Notes: a model not told the origin generated them from the letters alone. Shown: positions 27,413 to 37,275, numbered from the stretch's first letter. The stretch is DNA of 64,000 bases from UTCFX2 sp963827155 (GCA_963827155.1 CAWGZV010000002.1:3100001-3164000), one strand, 5' to 3'. Numbers and translations are program-made.

Positions 27413-28828
27413 TTACGGCCACTGATACCAGGCTGACGCTTCTTTTACGTTGAAGGTCGTCATCATGTCGGCGGTCGCCTGGATCGTCGCAGCGACATCT
27501 GGGGTGGGTGATGCAAAGAACGACGATACGATCACCCGATATGCCACCTGCGCCGGGTTCGGCAGGATAGAGCCGTGCTGGTCGAGGATTAGCTTGTCAG
27601 GATTCTTGCTGACGAAATCCTGCATCTCCTGGCGGATAGGATCCGGGAACTCCTTTGGATCGATGTCGGTACGGGCGAACAGACCGCCCTGGGTGACATC
27701 GGTTGGGATCTGCAGCTCAGGAGAGGCGACAACATCCAGCCACTTGATGCATGAATCCTGGTCCGGAGCGCCGACGGTGCAGCCATAGGTATCCGGGTGG
27801 AAGAGCAGGATCCGCTCGGGTTTGGTGGGATAGTTCACCGCGCCGAAGTCCACACCAGGCTGCCAGTTGGAGCCTTTGGTGAACGCGCCGATCGCCCAGG
27901 TGCCCATGATCGTCATGGCAGCCTGACCGGCGCCAACCACGCCAACTGCCTGGTCCCAGGTGAGGCTGGAGTGATCTGCGTTGATATAGGGCTGCAGGGC
28001 GGCAAATTTCTCCAGCGATTCCTTGTAAATGGGATCGTTGGCGACGTCCACCAGACCCTTTAAGAAATTAACGTAGTATTCTGGCCCGCCCAGCTCCATC
28101 ATGATCGTATCGAGCACGAACACGTCGGACCAGTTGTCTTTCGAGCCGACTGCCAGGCAGGACATTTCCGGCTTGGCAGCTTTGATTTTGTCACAAGCCG
28201 CGATCAGATCGTCATAGCCGGTCGGGGCTGCGATCCCCAGCTCGTCAAACAGCTTCAGGTTGTAGTACAGGATGTTCTCCAGGTGCATGTTCAAGGGCAC
28301 AGAATATGGATGCCCATCGATCGTCACCGCGTTCAGCAGCGGTTTCGGGATTTTGGCCGCGTAATCCTGCGCAGTATAGAATTCATCCAATGGTTGGAGG
28401 ACGTTGCTGTCGACGTAGTCTTTCAACTCGGCGCCACCAAGGGTCTGGAAAGTATCTGGTGGGATGCCGGCTGTAATTCGGGCTTTCAACACAATCCGGT
28501 GTTCAGTGCCGCCGCCGCCAGGAACCGGATTTTCAACAACTTCGATCTCCGGATACTTGGCATTATAAGCAGCAAACATAGCATCAGCCGCCTCGCGTTC
28601 GCCTGGAGCGGTCCACCAGTGGAAGATCTCCAGTTTGGGTTGTTCTGGGACAGCGGTGGCTGGCACAACGACAGTCTGAACGACTTCTTTGACCTCAGGC
28701 GTCCCTGCTACCATGACCTCCTGCGTAACGATGACGGTTTTGACTACTTCAACCGTTTGGGGGGCGCAGGCGCCTAGAATCATGCTCAGGACGATCAGTC
28801 CAGACACAAGTACAATCGCCTTTTTCAT
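27413..28828 (-). CDS. extracellular solute-binding lipoprotein (family 1, sugar)
   Basis: A 471-residue CUT1 substrate-binding protein. The signal sequence MKKAIVLVSGLIVLSMILGA ends in a lipobox (LGAC), giving a membrane-anchored lipoprotein; a Thr/Val-rich tether follows to about residue 70. The mature part has FHWWTAPGEREAADAMFAAY and GIPPDTFQTLGGAELKDYV, typical of sugar-binding proteins. First gene of the transporter operon. The ligand is not predictable. Confidence 0.92.
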   Translation of the reverse strand: MKKAIVLVSGLIVLSMILGACAPQTVEVVKTVIVTQEVMVAGTPEVKEVVQTVVVPATAVPEQPKLEIFHWWTAPGEREAADAMFAAYNAKYPEIEVVENPVPGGGGTEHRIVLKARITAGIPPDTFQTLGGAELKDYVDSNVLQPLDEFYTAQDYAAKIPKPLLNAVTIDGHPYSVPLNMHLENILYYNLKLFDELGIAAPTGYDDLIAACDKIKAAKPEMSCLAVGSKDNWSDVFVLDTIMMELGGPEYYVNFLKGLVDVANDPIYKESLEKFAALQPYINADHSSLTWDQAVGVVGAGQAAMTIMGTWAIGAFTKGSNWQPGVDFGAVNYPTKPERILLFHPDTYGCTVGAPDQDSCIKWLDVVASPELQIPTDVTQGGLFARTDIDPKEFPDPIRQEMQDFVSKNPDKLILDQHGSILPNPAQVAYRVIVSSFFASPTPDVAATIQATADMMTTFNVKEASAWYQWP

Positions 28829-29443
28829 ATGAAATTTCCTCCTCCTAAGTGGATATGAATGGATATTACTCGGCTTTTCCGAGTCTCTTCGTAGGGGATA
28901 TTCTGATGAGATCGTAATTTTAGTTGGCTTTCACCTCCTCACAGTCCTGGTTTTAGATCTGGGTCCAGATCGCGATAACTGGCGAAGGGTAACCAGAGGA
29001 TGAAAGGAGACCGTTTCTCACAGCTTCGGTTCGGGTCAAATTTGAACCGACAAACTACTTACGGCTAACGTGCGCGCCGTAAACCAAAACTGCACACACT
29101 GGACTTTAATTATTGATCAGATTAGATGATTTGTCAAGCCATGGATCATGCAGCGCGGTTTTAATCACCAGTCGATTTAAAACCCGTAGATAATGGACAA
29201 AGATCACTGTTGAAGCAGATAATTAGTCATTGACATTGAGCTCAGAATTTGCCAAAATACAAATGAGCGGGTTTGTCGAGGAGAGGATTTAAACCTTCTG
29301 AGACAAACGCAGGAGGGAAAATCGTCCATATCAGTTCTAGATTGCTCCGAAAGGAGGTGATCAGAGCCTGAAGTTCTTTGTCTGTCATTGAATCCTTTAC
29401 TTGATCTGAAAGCAAATATGAATAACCTTTTAAGGAGAAAGCC
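28829..29443. other. 615-base intergenic region between divergent transporter operons
   Basis: Holds the control regions of the CUT1 operon (minus) and the Liv operon (plus). I see no confident operator. An AAGGAGA site precedes livK. A small minus-strand frame with its own ribosome site is listed separately. Confidence 0.5.
29242..29388 (-). CDS. possible 48-residue small protein
   Basis: ATG at 29388 preceded by AAAGGA four bases upstream; reads MTDKELQALITSFRSNLELI then WTIFPPAFVSEGLNPLLDK and stops at 29242. The composition is protein-like, but no homolog is recognised and it lies in a promoter region, so it may be chance. Confidence 0.25.
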   Translation of the reverse strand: MTDKELQALITSFRSNLELIWTIFPPAFVSEGLNPLLDKPAHLYFGKF

Positions 29444-30613
29444 ATGAAGAAAGGATTGCTGCTTTTCAGCCTGTTGACTGTCCTCAGCCTGGCGATTTCG
29501 TCCTGTGCTGGTGCAGGAGGCGGGGATGTGATCAAAGTGGGAGGGATTGCCGAACTGACCGGTGATATTCCGGCAGTTGGCGCCTCTTTCAAGAATGCTG
29601 CTGAAATGGCCGTGGCAGAGATCAACGATGCTGGCGGCCTCGAGGTAGGGGGCAAAAAATATAAAATTGAGCTTATCATCGAAGACAATGCCGGAAAAGC
29701 CGACCAATCGGCTTCTGCAGCTCAAAAGCTGATTACTCAAGATAATGTAGTGGCGATCATCGGTCCTAACGCCAGCCGGTATGCCATCCCGGCATCGGAG
29801 ATCGCTGAAAGCTCGAAGGTCGTGCTGATCTCGCCCTGGTCTACGAATCCAAAGACCACCCTGGACGCCAAGACCGACGAGCCCAAGAAGTACGTTTTTC
29901 GAGCTTGCTTCATCGACCCATTCCAGGGCAGGGTGGTAGCCAAGTTCGCGATGGAAAACCTGGGCGCCAAGAACGCTGCGGTGCTTTATGATGTCGCCTC
30001 AGACTATAACAAAGGAATCGCCGAGTTCTTCAAGCAGACCTTCGAGGAAATTGGCGGGACGGTCGTCGCCTTCGAAACCTACACTACCGGCGATAAAGAT
30101 TTCACCGCACAGCTCACCAAGATCAAAGACACCAACCCAGATGTGATTTTCCTCCCCAACTATTACAGCGAAGTGCCGCTCCAGATCCAGCAGGCGCACC
30201 GCCTTGGAATCACCGTTCCATTCATTGGGAGTGATTCTTGGGGGAGCGCCGAGCTCATTACTCTGTGCGGCGGTGATTGCGAAGGGTACTATTTCAGCAC
30301 CCACTATGCTGCAGACAATGCCACGCCAGTAGCCAAGAAGATGATCGACGCCTACAAGGCGAAATACGGCAACACACCAGACGATGTGGCTGCCCTGACT
30401 TACGATGCCTTTGGGCTGCTCTGGCAGGCGCTTCAGTCTGCTGGTAAAGTCGACCGGCAGGCTGTGCGCGACTCGCTGGCTCAAATCCCCAAGTATGAAG
30501 GAGTTACCGGGACGATGCAGTTCAAAGAAGGTTCCGGCGACCCGATCAAGAGCGCGGTGATCCTGCAGATCAAGAACGGCGCTTTTGTTTTCTTCGCCAA
30601 CGCCAATCCATAA
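29444..30613 (+). CDS. livK: branched-chain amino acid ABC transporter, substrate-binding lipoprotein
   Basis: A 389-residue type I periplasmic binding protein. Signal MKKGLLLFSLLTVLSLAISS with lipobox SSC. The mature start VIKVGGIAELTGDIPAVGAS, the AVAEINDAGGLEVGGKKYKI block, and IIGPNASRYAIPASEIAE are typical of LivJ/LivK. AAGGAGA precedes the ATG. First gene of a complete livKHMGF operon; the ligand could be an amino acid, amide or urea-like compound. Confidence 0.93.
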   Translation: MKKGLLLFSLLTVLSLAISSCAGAGGGDVIKVGGIAELTGDIPAVGASFKNAAEMAVAEINDAGGLEVGGKKYKIELIIEDNAGKADQSASAAQKLITQDNVVAIIGPNASRYAIPASEIAESSKVVLISPWSTNPKTTLDAKTDEPKKYVFRACFIDPFQGRVVAKFAMENLGAKNAAVLYDVASDYNKGIAEFFKQTFEEIGGTVVAFETYTTGDKDFTAQLTKIKDTNPDVIFLPNYYSEVPLQIQQAHRLGITVPFIGSDSWGSAELITLCGGDCEGYYFSTHYAADNATPVAKKMIDAYKAKYGNTPDDVAALTYDAFGLLWQALQSAGKVDRQAVRDSLAQIPKYEGVTGTMQFKEGSGDPIKSAVILQIKNGAFVFFANANP

Positions 30614-30634
30614 GCTTCAAACCCATCCTGATGT

Positions 30635-30666
30635 CAGGGAGTTTGGATAGCTGTCCAAACTCTCTG
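30635..30666 (+). promoter_or_regulatory. hairpin between livK and livH
   Basis: 13-bp stem (12 Watson-Crick pairs and one G-U) from CAGGGAGTTTGGA and TCCAAACTCTCTG with a 6-nt loop, no T-run. Same place and likely role as the hairpin after the CUT1 binding-protein gene. Confidence 0.7.
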
Positions 30667-30689
30667 GCATTTATCGAAAGGGCAGCCCT

Positions 30690-31565
30690 ATGACCTATTT
30701 TCTCCAGCAGTCATTAAATGCACTGCAGTTGGGCAGCATTTACGCGCTGATCGCCTTGGGCTACACGATGGTATACGGCATCCTCACTATGATCAACTTC
30801 GCCCATGGAGACCTCTTCATGGTGGGAGCTTTCTTCAGTTTTGTCATCGCAACCGTTCTAAAACTGCCTTTTGTTCCGACTTTGCTGCTCTCCATGTTTG
30901 GAGTAGCCCTGCTTGGCGTGGCAATCGAACGGACTGCTTACCGCCCGCTGCGCCAGGCGCCGCGCGTTTCAGCAGTGATCACCGCTCTGGCAGTAGGCAT
31001 CCTCCTGGAAAGCGTGATGCTGGTGATCTTCCCCTACCCCCAGTCCGTTCCAACACTCCTTCCAGAGACCAGGTGGACGATCGGTGGGGTGACAATCTCG
31101 CTGCTGCAAATCATCATCATCTTGCTCTCGTTAGGATTGATGCTGCTCCTGGATTTTATCGTTCGAAGGACAAAAGTAGGGATGGCGATGCGGGCGATCT
31201 CCTGGGATAAAGCAATCGTCCCGCTTATGGGCGTTCCGCTCAACCTGGTGATCTCGGCCACTTTCGCACTCGGCACAGGTTTAGGAGCGGCTGCTGGGGT
31301 CATGTACGGACAGGCATTCCCGGTAATCGATCCCTATATGGGAGTGCTGATTGGTTGGAAAGCCTTCATCTCAGCGGTGGTCGGCGGAATCGGGAATATC
31401 CGCGGGGCGATGATCGGCGGCTTCATCCTGGGAGGTGTAGAAATTATGGTGGCTGCATTTTTGCCCTCTACCTATCGTGATTTTGTGGCTTTCACACTGC
31501 TGCTGATCCTGTTGATCTTCCGTCCATACGGCATTCTGGGCAAGCCGCGCCCGCAGAAGGTGTGA
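30690..31565 (+). CDS. livH: branched-chain amino acid ABC permease LivH
   Basis: A 291-residue permease with about eight membrane segments. LQLGSIYALIALGYTMVYGI and INFAHGDLFMVGAF are the family's N-terminal block; the later GWKAFISAVVGGIGNIRGAM region is the coupling loop. AAAGGGC precedes the ATG. Its last codons overlap livM. Confidence 0.95.
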   Translation: MTYFLQQSLNALQLGSIYALIALGYTMVYGILTMINFAHGDLFMVGAFFSFVIATVLKLPFVPTLLLSMFGVALLGVAIERTAYRPLRQAPRVSAVITALAVGILLESVMLVIFPYPQSVPTLLPETRWTIGGVTISLLQIIIILLSLGLMLLLDFIVRRTKVGMAMRAISWDKAIVPLMGVPLNLVISATFALGTGLGAAAGVMYGQAFPVIDPYMGVLIGWKAFISAVVGGIGNIRGAMIGGFILGGVEIMVAAFLPSTYRDFVAFTLLLILLIFRPYGILGKPRPQKV

Positions 31566-32623
31566 CCATGTCTAACCAATCTGCTGAACCTCAAAACTGG
31601 CTTAAACGGATCTCTGCCGGATGGGAAGCCGTGATGGGCATGCGCTGGCTGCTCCCGGTTTTATTGGGAGCGGGATTCCTGCTTTCATTTCTGGTGCCCG
31701 CATTAAACCTGATCAATCCCTACTTCCAGCTGATCCTCATGTACGTGGGGATCAATATCATCCTGACGGTAAGCCTGAACCTTGTCAACGGGTATATGGG
31801 CGAGTTCTCGGTCGGACATGCCGGTTTCATGGCAGTCGGCGCTTACATCAGCGCCCTTTTGACCATGAATGTCATCCCGGAGAACCTCTCAACCTGGCTT
31901 TTCCCAATCACGGTCCTGCTGGGCGGGATTGGGGCAGCCCTGATTGGTCTGGTGGTTGCGATCCCATCCTTCAAGACCCGCGGCGACTACCTTGCGATCG
32001 TGACCCTGGCATTCAACATGATCGTCAAATCGGTGATCGAGAATATCGATGCTTTCGGCGGGCCGCGCGGCATCCCGGGCATCGACAAGCTCGCTACCAT
32101 GCCCTGGGTTTTCTTCTGGACTGTAATGGCGATCTGGGTGATCCGGAATTTTGTCTACTCCAACTATGGGCGCGGCGTGCTTTCGATCCGTGAAGACGAG
32201 ATTGCCTCTGACCTGATGAGCGTCAATACCCGCCAGGTGAAGCTCCTCACCTTCATGCTCTCTTCTTTCTTTGCCGGGATCGCAGGCGCTCTGTTTGCCC
32301 ATCTGCTGCAGTTTATCAGCCCGCGGGTTTTCGACATCCTTAAATCGACGGATATTTTGATTATGGTCTACCTGGGGGGGATCGGCTCGATCGCCGGTTC
32401 CATCCTGGGCGCCACGATCTACACCCTCTTGCTCGAGATCCTGCGCCCGCTGGGATATTATCGGTTTATCCTGATGCCGCTGCTGCTGATCTTCCTGATG
32501 CTCTACCGACCGCGCGGGATCATGGGCTTGCGTGAGTTTCGTTGGTTCATCCCCGGGTATGAGCTGTTCGCCACCAAGATCTGGCGGCGGAACAAGGAGG
32601 TGGGCGATGTTCATGCAAGCTAA
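31562..32623 (+). CDS. livM: branched-chain amino acid ABC permease LivM
   Basis: A 353-residue permease. NLVNGYMGEFSVGHAGFMAV is the family hallmark, with VYLGGIGSIAGSILGA as coupling loop. Starts 4 bases inside livH and overlaps livG by 17 bases. Confidence 0.95.
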   Translation: MTMSNQSAEPQNWLKRISAGWEAVMGMRWLLPVLLGAGFLLSFLVPALNLINPYFQLILMYVGINIILTVSLNLVNGYMGEFSVGHAGFMAVGAYISALLTMNVIPENLSTWLFPITVLLGGIGAALIGLVVAIPSFKTRGDYLAIVTLAFNMIVKSVIENIDAFGGPRGIPGIDKLATMPWVFFWTVMAIWVIRNFVYSNYGRGVLSIREDEIASDLMSVNTRQVKLLTFMLSSFFAGIAGALFAHLLQFISPRVFDILKSTDILIMVYLGGIGSIAGSILGATIYTLLLEILRPLGYYRFILMPLLLIFLMLYRPRGIMGLREFRWFIPGYELFATKIWRRNKEVGDVHAS

Positions 32624-33374
32624 AGAAGTGACCCATTATTTCGGCGGTTTGTGTGCGGTAGATGATTTCAACCTCGACCTTCAAGAAGGCGAATTGGTTG
32701 GGATCATCGGCCCCAACGGCGCCGGAAAGACGACGATCTTCAACTTGATCACCGGGGTCTATAAAGCATCTAAAGGCAGCATCCTGTTCAAGGGAGTGGA
32801 GCTGGTGGGGAAGAAGCCTAATCAGATCACTGCCCTGGGCATCGCTCGAACTTTTCAGAATATCCGTCTATTCAAAGAACTGACCGTCCTGGATAACGTG
32901 CGCATCGCGGCATATGATAAAGTGGGTTACACGCCATTCGAAGCCATGTTTCATATCGGACGTTTTGGGAGAGTAGAATGGCAGAATATCAGCACTTCCA
33001 TGGATCTGCTTGCCGTCTTCAATATGGAAGATTACGCCGACGAGATCTCAAAAAACCTGCCTTACGGGCTGCAGCGCCGGTTGGAAATCGCGCGGGCGAT
33101 GGCAACCAAGCCGTCGCTTCTGCTCCTCGACGAGCCTGCGGCAGGGATCAATCCGAATGAGATCGTCCAGCTGATGGAATTTATCCAGTGGATCCGCAAG
33201 GAGTTCAAGCTGACGATCACGTTGATCGAGCACCAGATGCGCCTGGTGATGGGCATCTGCGAGCGGATAAAGGTTCTCGACTTTGGAGCGACCATCGCCG
33301 AGGGCTTGCCTCAGGATATCCAGAAAGACCCACACGTCCTCGAAGCCTATCTGGGGCAAGGAGGTGAGCTGTGA
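32607..33374 (+). CDS. livG: branched-chain amino acid ABC transporter ATPase LivG
   Basis: A 255-residue ATPase. Start chosen at the ATG at 32607, with AAGGAGG six bases upstream. Walker A GPNGAGKTT, a signature LPYGLQRRLEIARAMA in place of LSGGQ (normal for LivG), Walker B LLLLDEPAAG and the His of IEHQM are all present. Confidence 0.95.
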   Translation: MFMQAKEVTHYFGGLCAVDDFNLDLQEGELVGIIGPNGAGKTTIFNLITGVYKASKGSILFKGVELVGKKPNQITALGIARTFQNIRLFKELTVLDNVRIAAYDKVGYTPFEAMFHIGRFGRVEWQNISTSMDLLAVFNMEDYADEISKNLPYGLQRRLEIARAMATKPSLLLLDEPAAGINPNEIVQLMEFIQWIRKEFKLTITLIEHQMRLVMGICERIKVLDFGATIAEGLPQDIQKDPHVLEAYLGQGGEL

Positions 33375-34093
33375 GCCAGAATGATCCGCCAATCCTGGCA
33401 GTCAATGATCTGGTCATCTCTTATGGGAGCATCCGGGCAGTGCGCGGGATTTCATTCGAGGTCCATGAAGGTGAGATCGTAACCCTCATCGGGGCGAACG
33501 GCGCCGGCAAGTCCTCGACGCTGCGCGCGATCTCCGGGGTAATCCCATACAAAGGCGCGATTCGCTTTAACGGAAAAGACCTGCACACCGTGGATCCAGC
33601 CAAAATCGTCGCAATGGGGATCGCCCAGGTCCCCGAAGGCCGCGGGATCTTCGGCAACCTTACAGTTGACGAAAACTTGAAGCTGGCAACCTGGCAGCGC
33701 AAGGATAAATTTGAGGTCTCTAAGGATTACGAGCGCGTTTTCTTAATATTCCCAAGATTGAAAGAGCGAATCCGACAATTGGGCGGGACTCTGTCTGGCG
33801 GCGAACAGCAGATGTTGGCGGTGGGACGCGCCTTGATGAGCCGCGGCAAGATGATGCTGCTGGACGAGCCTTCGATGGGGCTTGCCCCAGTGCTGGTCCG
33901 CGAGATCTTCCGGGTCCTCCGCGAGATCAACCAGACCGGAACCACCATCCTGCTTGTCGAGCAGAATGCGAATATGGCGCTCAGAGTAGCCTCGCGAGGT
34001 TATGTTTTGGAGACAGGCGCGATCATCCTCAGCGGCAGCGGCAAAGATTTGTTGGGCAACCCTCAGGTAAAAGAAGCCTACCTGGGAGGTTGA
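33371..34093 (+). CDS. livF: branched-chain amino acid ABC transporter ATPase LivF
   Basis: A 240-residue ATPase starting with GTG at 33371 over the livG stop. Walker A GANGAGKSS, signature LSGGEQQMLAVGRALM, Walker B MMLLDEPSMGL, H-loop as VEQNA (usual in LivF). Last gene of the operon; a terminator follows. Confidence 0.95.
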   Translation: MSQNDPPILAVNDLVISYGSIRAVRGISFEVHEGEIVTLIGANGAGKSSTLRAISGVIPYKGAIRFNGKDLHTVDPAKIVAMGIAQVPEGRGIFGNLTVDENLKLATWQRKDKFEVSKDYERVFLIFPRLKERIRQLGGTLSGGEQQMLAVGRALMSRGKMMLLDEPSMGLAPVLVREIFRVLREINQTGTTILLVEQNANMALRVASRGYVLETGAIILSGSGKDLLGNPQVKEAYLGG

Positions 34094-34153
34094 AGCATAC
34101 TCGTATCCTTGACGCCAGGCTTCCGTCATTAGGATTACACTACTAATCGTCAT

Positions 34154-34173
34154 GGGGCGGGGCATCCCGCCCC
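34154..34173 (+). terminator. GC-rich hairpin ending the livKHMGF operon
   Basis: 8-bp stem GGGGCGGG / CCCGCCCC with loop GCAT, 60 bases after livF, followed by the T-rich repeat tract. Confidence 0.65.
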
Positions 34174-34232
34174 TCATTGTCTGTTATTGTCTGTCATTGT
34201 CAGTTTAATTGTCTGTTTCTTTGTCTGTTATC
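34174..34232 (+). repeat. degenerate tandem repeat, unit about 11 bp
   Basis: Five imperfect copies of ATTGTCTGTT: ATTGTCTGTT, ATTGTCTGTC, ATTGTCAGTTTA, ATTGTCTGTTTC, TTTGTCTGTTA. Lies between the liv terminator and alr. Confidence 0.75.
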
Positions 34233-34291
34233 ATTCGCCATGACCGATTCTCTAGGTTAGCGTGCAGCTTGAGCCGAATGGAGGAGATGAT

Positions 34292-35453
34292 TTGCTTGAA
34301 GGAGTCGTGACCTGGGCTGAAATTGATCTGGATGCCATCGGATTCAATGTCTCTGCATTTAAAAAGCATGTCGGCGAGCATGTCAGGGTGATCGCGGTGG
34401 TTAAAGCAAATGCCTACGGGCACGGTGCCGTCCCTGCCGCCGAGGTTGCCCTTCAGGCGGGTGCAGAAATGCTCGCAGTCCACCGCCTGATCGAGGGCAT
34501 CGCACTGCGTAAAGCCGGAATCACGGCGCCGATCCTGGTGATGGGGTACACGATGCCAGATGGGGCAATCCTGGCGCTGCAGTGGCGGCTGACGCCAAGC
34601 CTGATGACGATCGAGTTCGCCGAAGCGCTTTCTCGAGGCGCCCAATCGCTTGGGGCTTCCGCGCCAGTCCATGTCAAGGTTGACAGCGGGATGAGCCGCT
34701 ATGGGTTGATGCCAGACGAGGTGCCCGGTTTCCTGACAGCGCTTGCAAGGCTTCCAGGAATTCGAGCTTGAAGGGCTGTTCACCCATTTCGCGACTGCCG
34801 ATTCAGCCGATCTGGCTCACACCCGCCATCAGCTGGAGGTGTTCAACGATGTCCTCCAGGCTGCTCAGAAAGCTGGTTTCTCGATCCCAATCGTCCATGC
34901 CGCAAACAGCGCGGCGACAATGCGCCTGCCGGAAGCCCATTTCGACGCCGTCCGCCCGGGAATCGCGATCTACGGGATGGATCCCTCCAGTGAATGGCCG
35001 CCGATATTTGAAATCCGCCCCGCTCTCACCCTGAAGAGCCGGGTCAGCCGGGTGCGCACACTTCCAATTGGAATGGGGGTGAGCTATGGTCGCACTTATG
35101 TCACCGACCGTCCCATCCGGGCGGCACTGGTGCCGGTCGGCTATGGCGACGGCTACCACAGGATCCTCTCCAACAAAGGATGTGTGCTGATTCGCGGACA
35201 GAGAGCGCCAATCATCGGAAGGGTGTGCATGGACCAGTTTGTGGTCGATGCCAGCGGGATCCCCGATGTTACTCAGGATGACGAGGTAGTGATCGTCGGA
35301 CGGCAGGGGCAGGCCCAGCTCCGCGCCGAGGAAGTCGCGGCGCAGGGGGGCACAATCAACTACGAAGTGACCACTTCGATACTGCCGCGGGTAGCCCGCG
35401 TTTACCTGCGCGGAGGTATTCCCGTGCGATTTGATTCAATTGCAGAAGGGTGA
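34292..35453 (+). CDS. alr: alanine racemase (frameshifted)
   Basis: PLP-dependent racemase giving D-alanine for peptidoglycan. The N-terminal barrel has WAEIDLDAIGFNV and the PLP lysine in VVKANAYGHGA; later HVKVDSGMSRYG, THFATAD, HAANSAATMRLP, RPGIAIYG, the catalytic Tyr region GVSYGRTY, and MDQFVVDAS. Start: TTG at 34292 with GGAGGA six bases upstream. Near 34758 an extra G in a GG pair breaks the frame; removing it joins LARLP to EFELEGLFTHF and gives about 386 residues, the normal length. Confidence 0.93.
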
Positions 35454-35506
35454 GATCGGGGGAGTCGGATATCAGGAGTGAGATGAAACCTTAGAGGAGG
35501 CTCCCT

Positions 35507-36484
35507 ATGGATGTGATCGAAACCGGGATTGGTGAGCTGATCCAGCCAGTCGACATCGAAGCCTTCAGAACCTGGAACAGGAATAAAAACAAGGCGCTGG
35601 TCGATAAGCGCATGAGCGAGGCGGAAGCTGTCCGCGAGTTCGTCAAGCCAGGCATGTATATCGGCACTGAATTATACGGGACAGTGCGCTGCCCCATGTC
35701 GCTGGTAAACGAAATCATCCGCCAGCGGATTGCGCCGTTGCGGATGCTCGGCCAGGGGGTGTTGGAATCCGATCTGCTCCTGGCGGCTTCGCTGATCGAA
35801 GCACTAGATATCACTTACATTGGCCTGGAGGTATACGGAGTCTCCAACACGTTAAGGCGCGAGTTGGAGAGCGGGCGGTTGAAGACGGTGGTCGAATGGA
35901 GCAACGCGGCGCTGGCGTGGCGCTTGAAAGCCGCTGCGATGGGCGTGCCATTCCTACCGGCGCGCTCGATGCTGGGCAGCGACACGCTGAAATACAGCGC
36001 CGCAAAAACAGCCACCTGCCCGTTCACAGGCGTTACGCTTTGCCTGGTCCCGGCGCTCATCCTGGATGTAGGCCTCATCCACGTCCACCGAGCCGACCGC
36101 TACGGGAATGCCCAAATCGAAGGGATCAGCGGCTTCGCGGGCGAGCTCGCACGGGCTTCCAAGACCCTCATCATCAGCGCCGAGGAAATCGTCGACGAAG
36201 AGGTCATTCGGAGCCAGCCTGACCGCACGATCATCCCCTACTTCCTGGTCGACGCCGTCGTCCACGCCCCATTTGGATCGCACCCAGGCGAGATGTGCTA
36301 CCGCTACCGGCGCGACGAGCCGCAGATCCGCGAATGGGTGCAGGCTTCGCAGGAAGTTGAATCCACTCAGGCGTACTTGCAGAAATATATTTATGATCTG
36401 CGAGACCATCAGGAATACCAGGCGCTGATCGGCGCAGAACGCTTACACTCGCTCGAGGGACGGCAGCAGGGAGGAAATTTCTGA
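35507..36484 (+). CDS. CoA-transferase family I, subunit A (glutaconate CoA-transferase-like)
   Basis: A 325-residue alpha-type subunit: MSEAEAVREFVKPGMYIGTE is the family N-terminal helix/glycine loop, with DITYIGLEVYG, PVNG-type core as TCPFTGVTLCLVPALIL, and HVHRADRYGNAQIEG. Family enzymes move CoA between carboxylic acids. Ends with ATGA overlap of subunit B. GGAGGC precedes the ATG. Confidence 0.87.
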   Translation: MDVIETGIGELIQPVDIEAFRTWNRNKNKALVDKRMSEAEAVREFVKPGMYIGTELYGTVRCPMSLVNEIIRQRIAPLRMLGQGVLESDLLLAASLIEALDITYIGLEVYGVSNTLRRELESGRLKTVVEWSNAALAWRLKAAAMGVPFLPARSMLGSDTLKYSAAKTATCPFTGVTLCLVPALILDVGLIHVHRADRYGNAQIEGISGFAGELARASKTLIISAEEIVDEEVIRSQPDRTIIPYFLVDAVVHAPFGSHPGEMCYRYRRDEPQIREWVQASQEVESTQAYLQKYIYDLRDHQEYQALIGAERLHSLEGRQQGGNF

Positions 36485-37275
36485 TGAGCACCCGAGACCT
36501 TGGATCCGAAAGCGATTCGGCTTACAACCCAAGCGAGCTGTTAATCTGCACCGCGGCCCATCTGATGACCGATAACAGCACCACGATCATCGGAACCGGC
36601 ATCCCGATGCTGGCAGCTTCGCTTGCCAAGCGGCTGCACGCTCCCAACCTGGTGACGATTTTTGAGTTCGGCGGGATCGGCGCGATCCTCAACGAGCTGC
36701 CGATGGCGGTGGGAGGGGAAAATACCTTTCATCGGGCGGTCGCTGCGCACGGTTTGGGAGAGATCGGTGAGACCGCCCAACGCGGCTATATCGACTATGG
36801 CTTCATCGGCGGCGCGCAGATCGATTGCTACGGCAACCTGAACAGCACCGTGATCGGCAAGCACGATCATCCTAAAGTACGGCTGCCGGGCAGCGGCGGC
36901 GGGAATGATTTCGGCTCGCTCTGCTGGCGGACGATCGCTATCATGCGCCACGATACACGCCGCTTCGTCGAGAAACTGGACTTTCTCACCACCCCCGGCT
37001 ACCTGGATGGACCCGGGAGGCGTGAAGCCGCAGGACTCCCAGCCGGAACCGGCCCATACCGGGTGGTCTCGGACCTGGGGGTGATGGGTTTTCACCCCGA
37101 GAGCAAGCGCATGATGCTGCTCTCCACCCAGCCTGGGATCAGTGTGGAGCAAGTGCGCGCCAACACCGGCTTTGAGCTGCTGCTGGCAGATGCGATCGCT
37201 GAAAACCCCGCACCAGCTGCGGAGGAGCTGCGGATCTTGCGAGAGGAGATCGACCGCAGCAGGCTATACATTTGA
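36484..37275 (+). CDS. CoA-transferase family I, subunit B (glutaconate CoA-transferase-like)
   Basis: A 263-residue beta-type subunit with IIGTGIPMLAASLAKRL, TIFEFGGIGAI (the Glu here aligns with the thioester-forming glutamate of the family), DYGFIGGAQIDCYGNLNST and GSGGGNDFGSL. It overlaps subunit A by 1 base, so they form the expected heteromer. The acid handled is unknown; nearby alr and liv genes suggest amino acid catabolism. Confidence 0.87.
   Translation: MSTRDLGSESDSAYNPSELLICTAAHLMTDNSTTIIGTGIPMLAASLAKRLHAPNLVTIFEFGGIGAILNELPMAVGGENTFHRAVAAHGLGEIGETAQRGYIDYGFIGGAQIDCYGNLNSTVIGKHDHPKVRLPGSGGGNDFGSLCWRTIAIMRHDTRRFVEKLDFLTTPGYLDGPGRREAAGLPAGTGPYRVVSDLGVMGFHPESKRMMLLSTQPGISVEQVRANTGFELLLADAIAENPAPAAEELRILREEIDRSRLYI

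Noticed and set aside
29204..29740. Long minus-strand frames over the start of livK
   Set aside because: livK on the plus strand is a clear lipoprotein with correct codon use; the opposite frames are shadows apart from the small 48-residue candidate.
34174..34232. Repeat tract as a CRISPR array
   Set aside because: Units are 11 bp, touch each other, have no spacers, and no cas gene is near.
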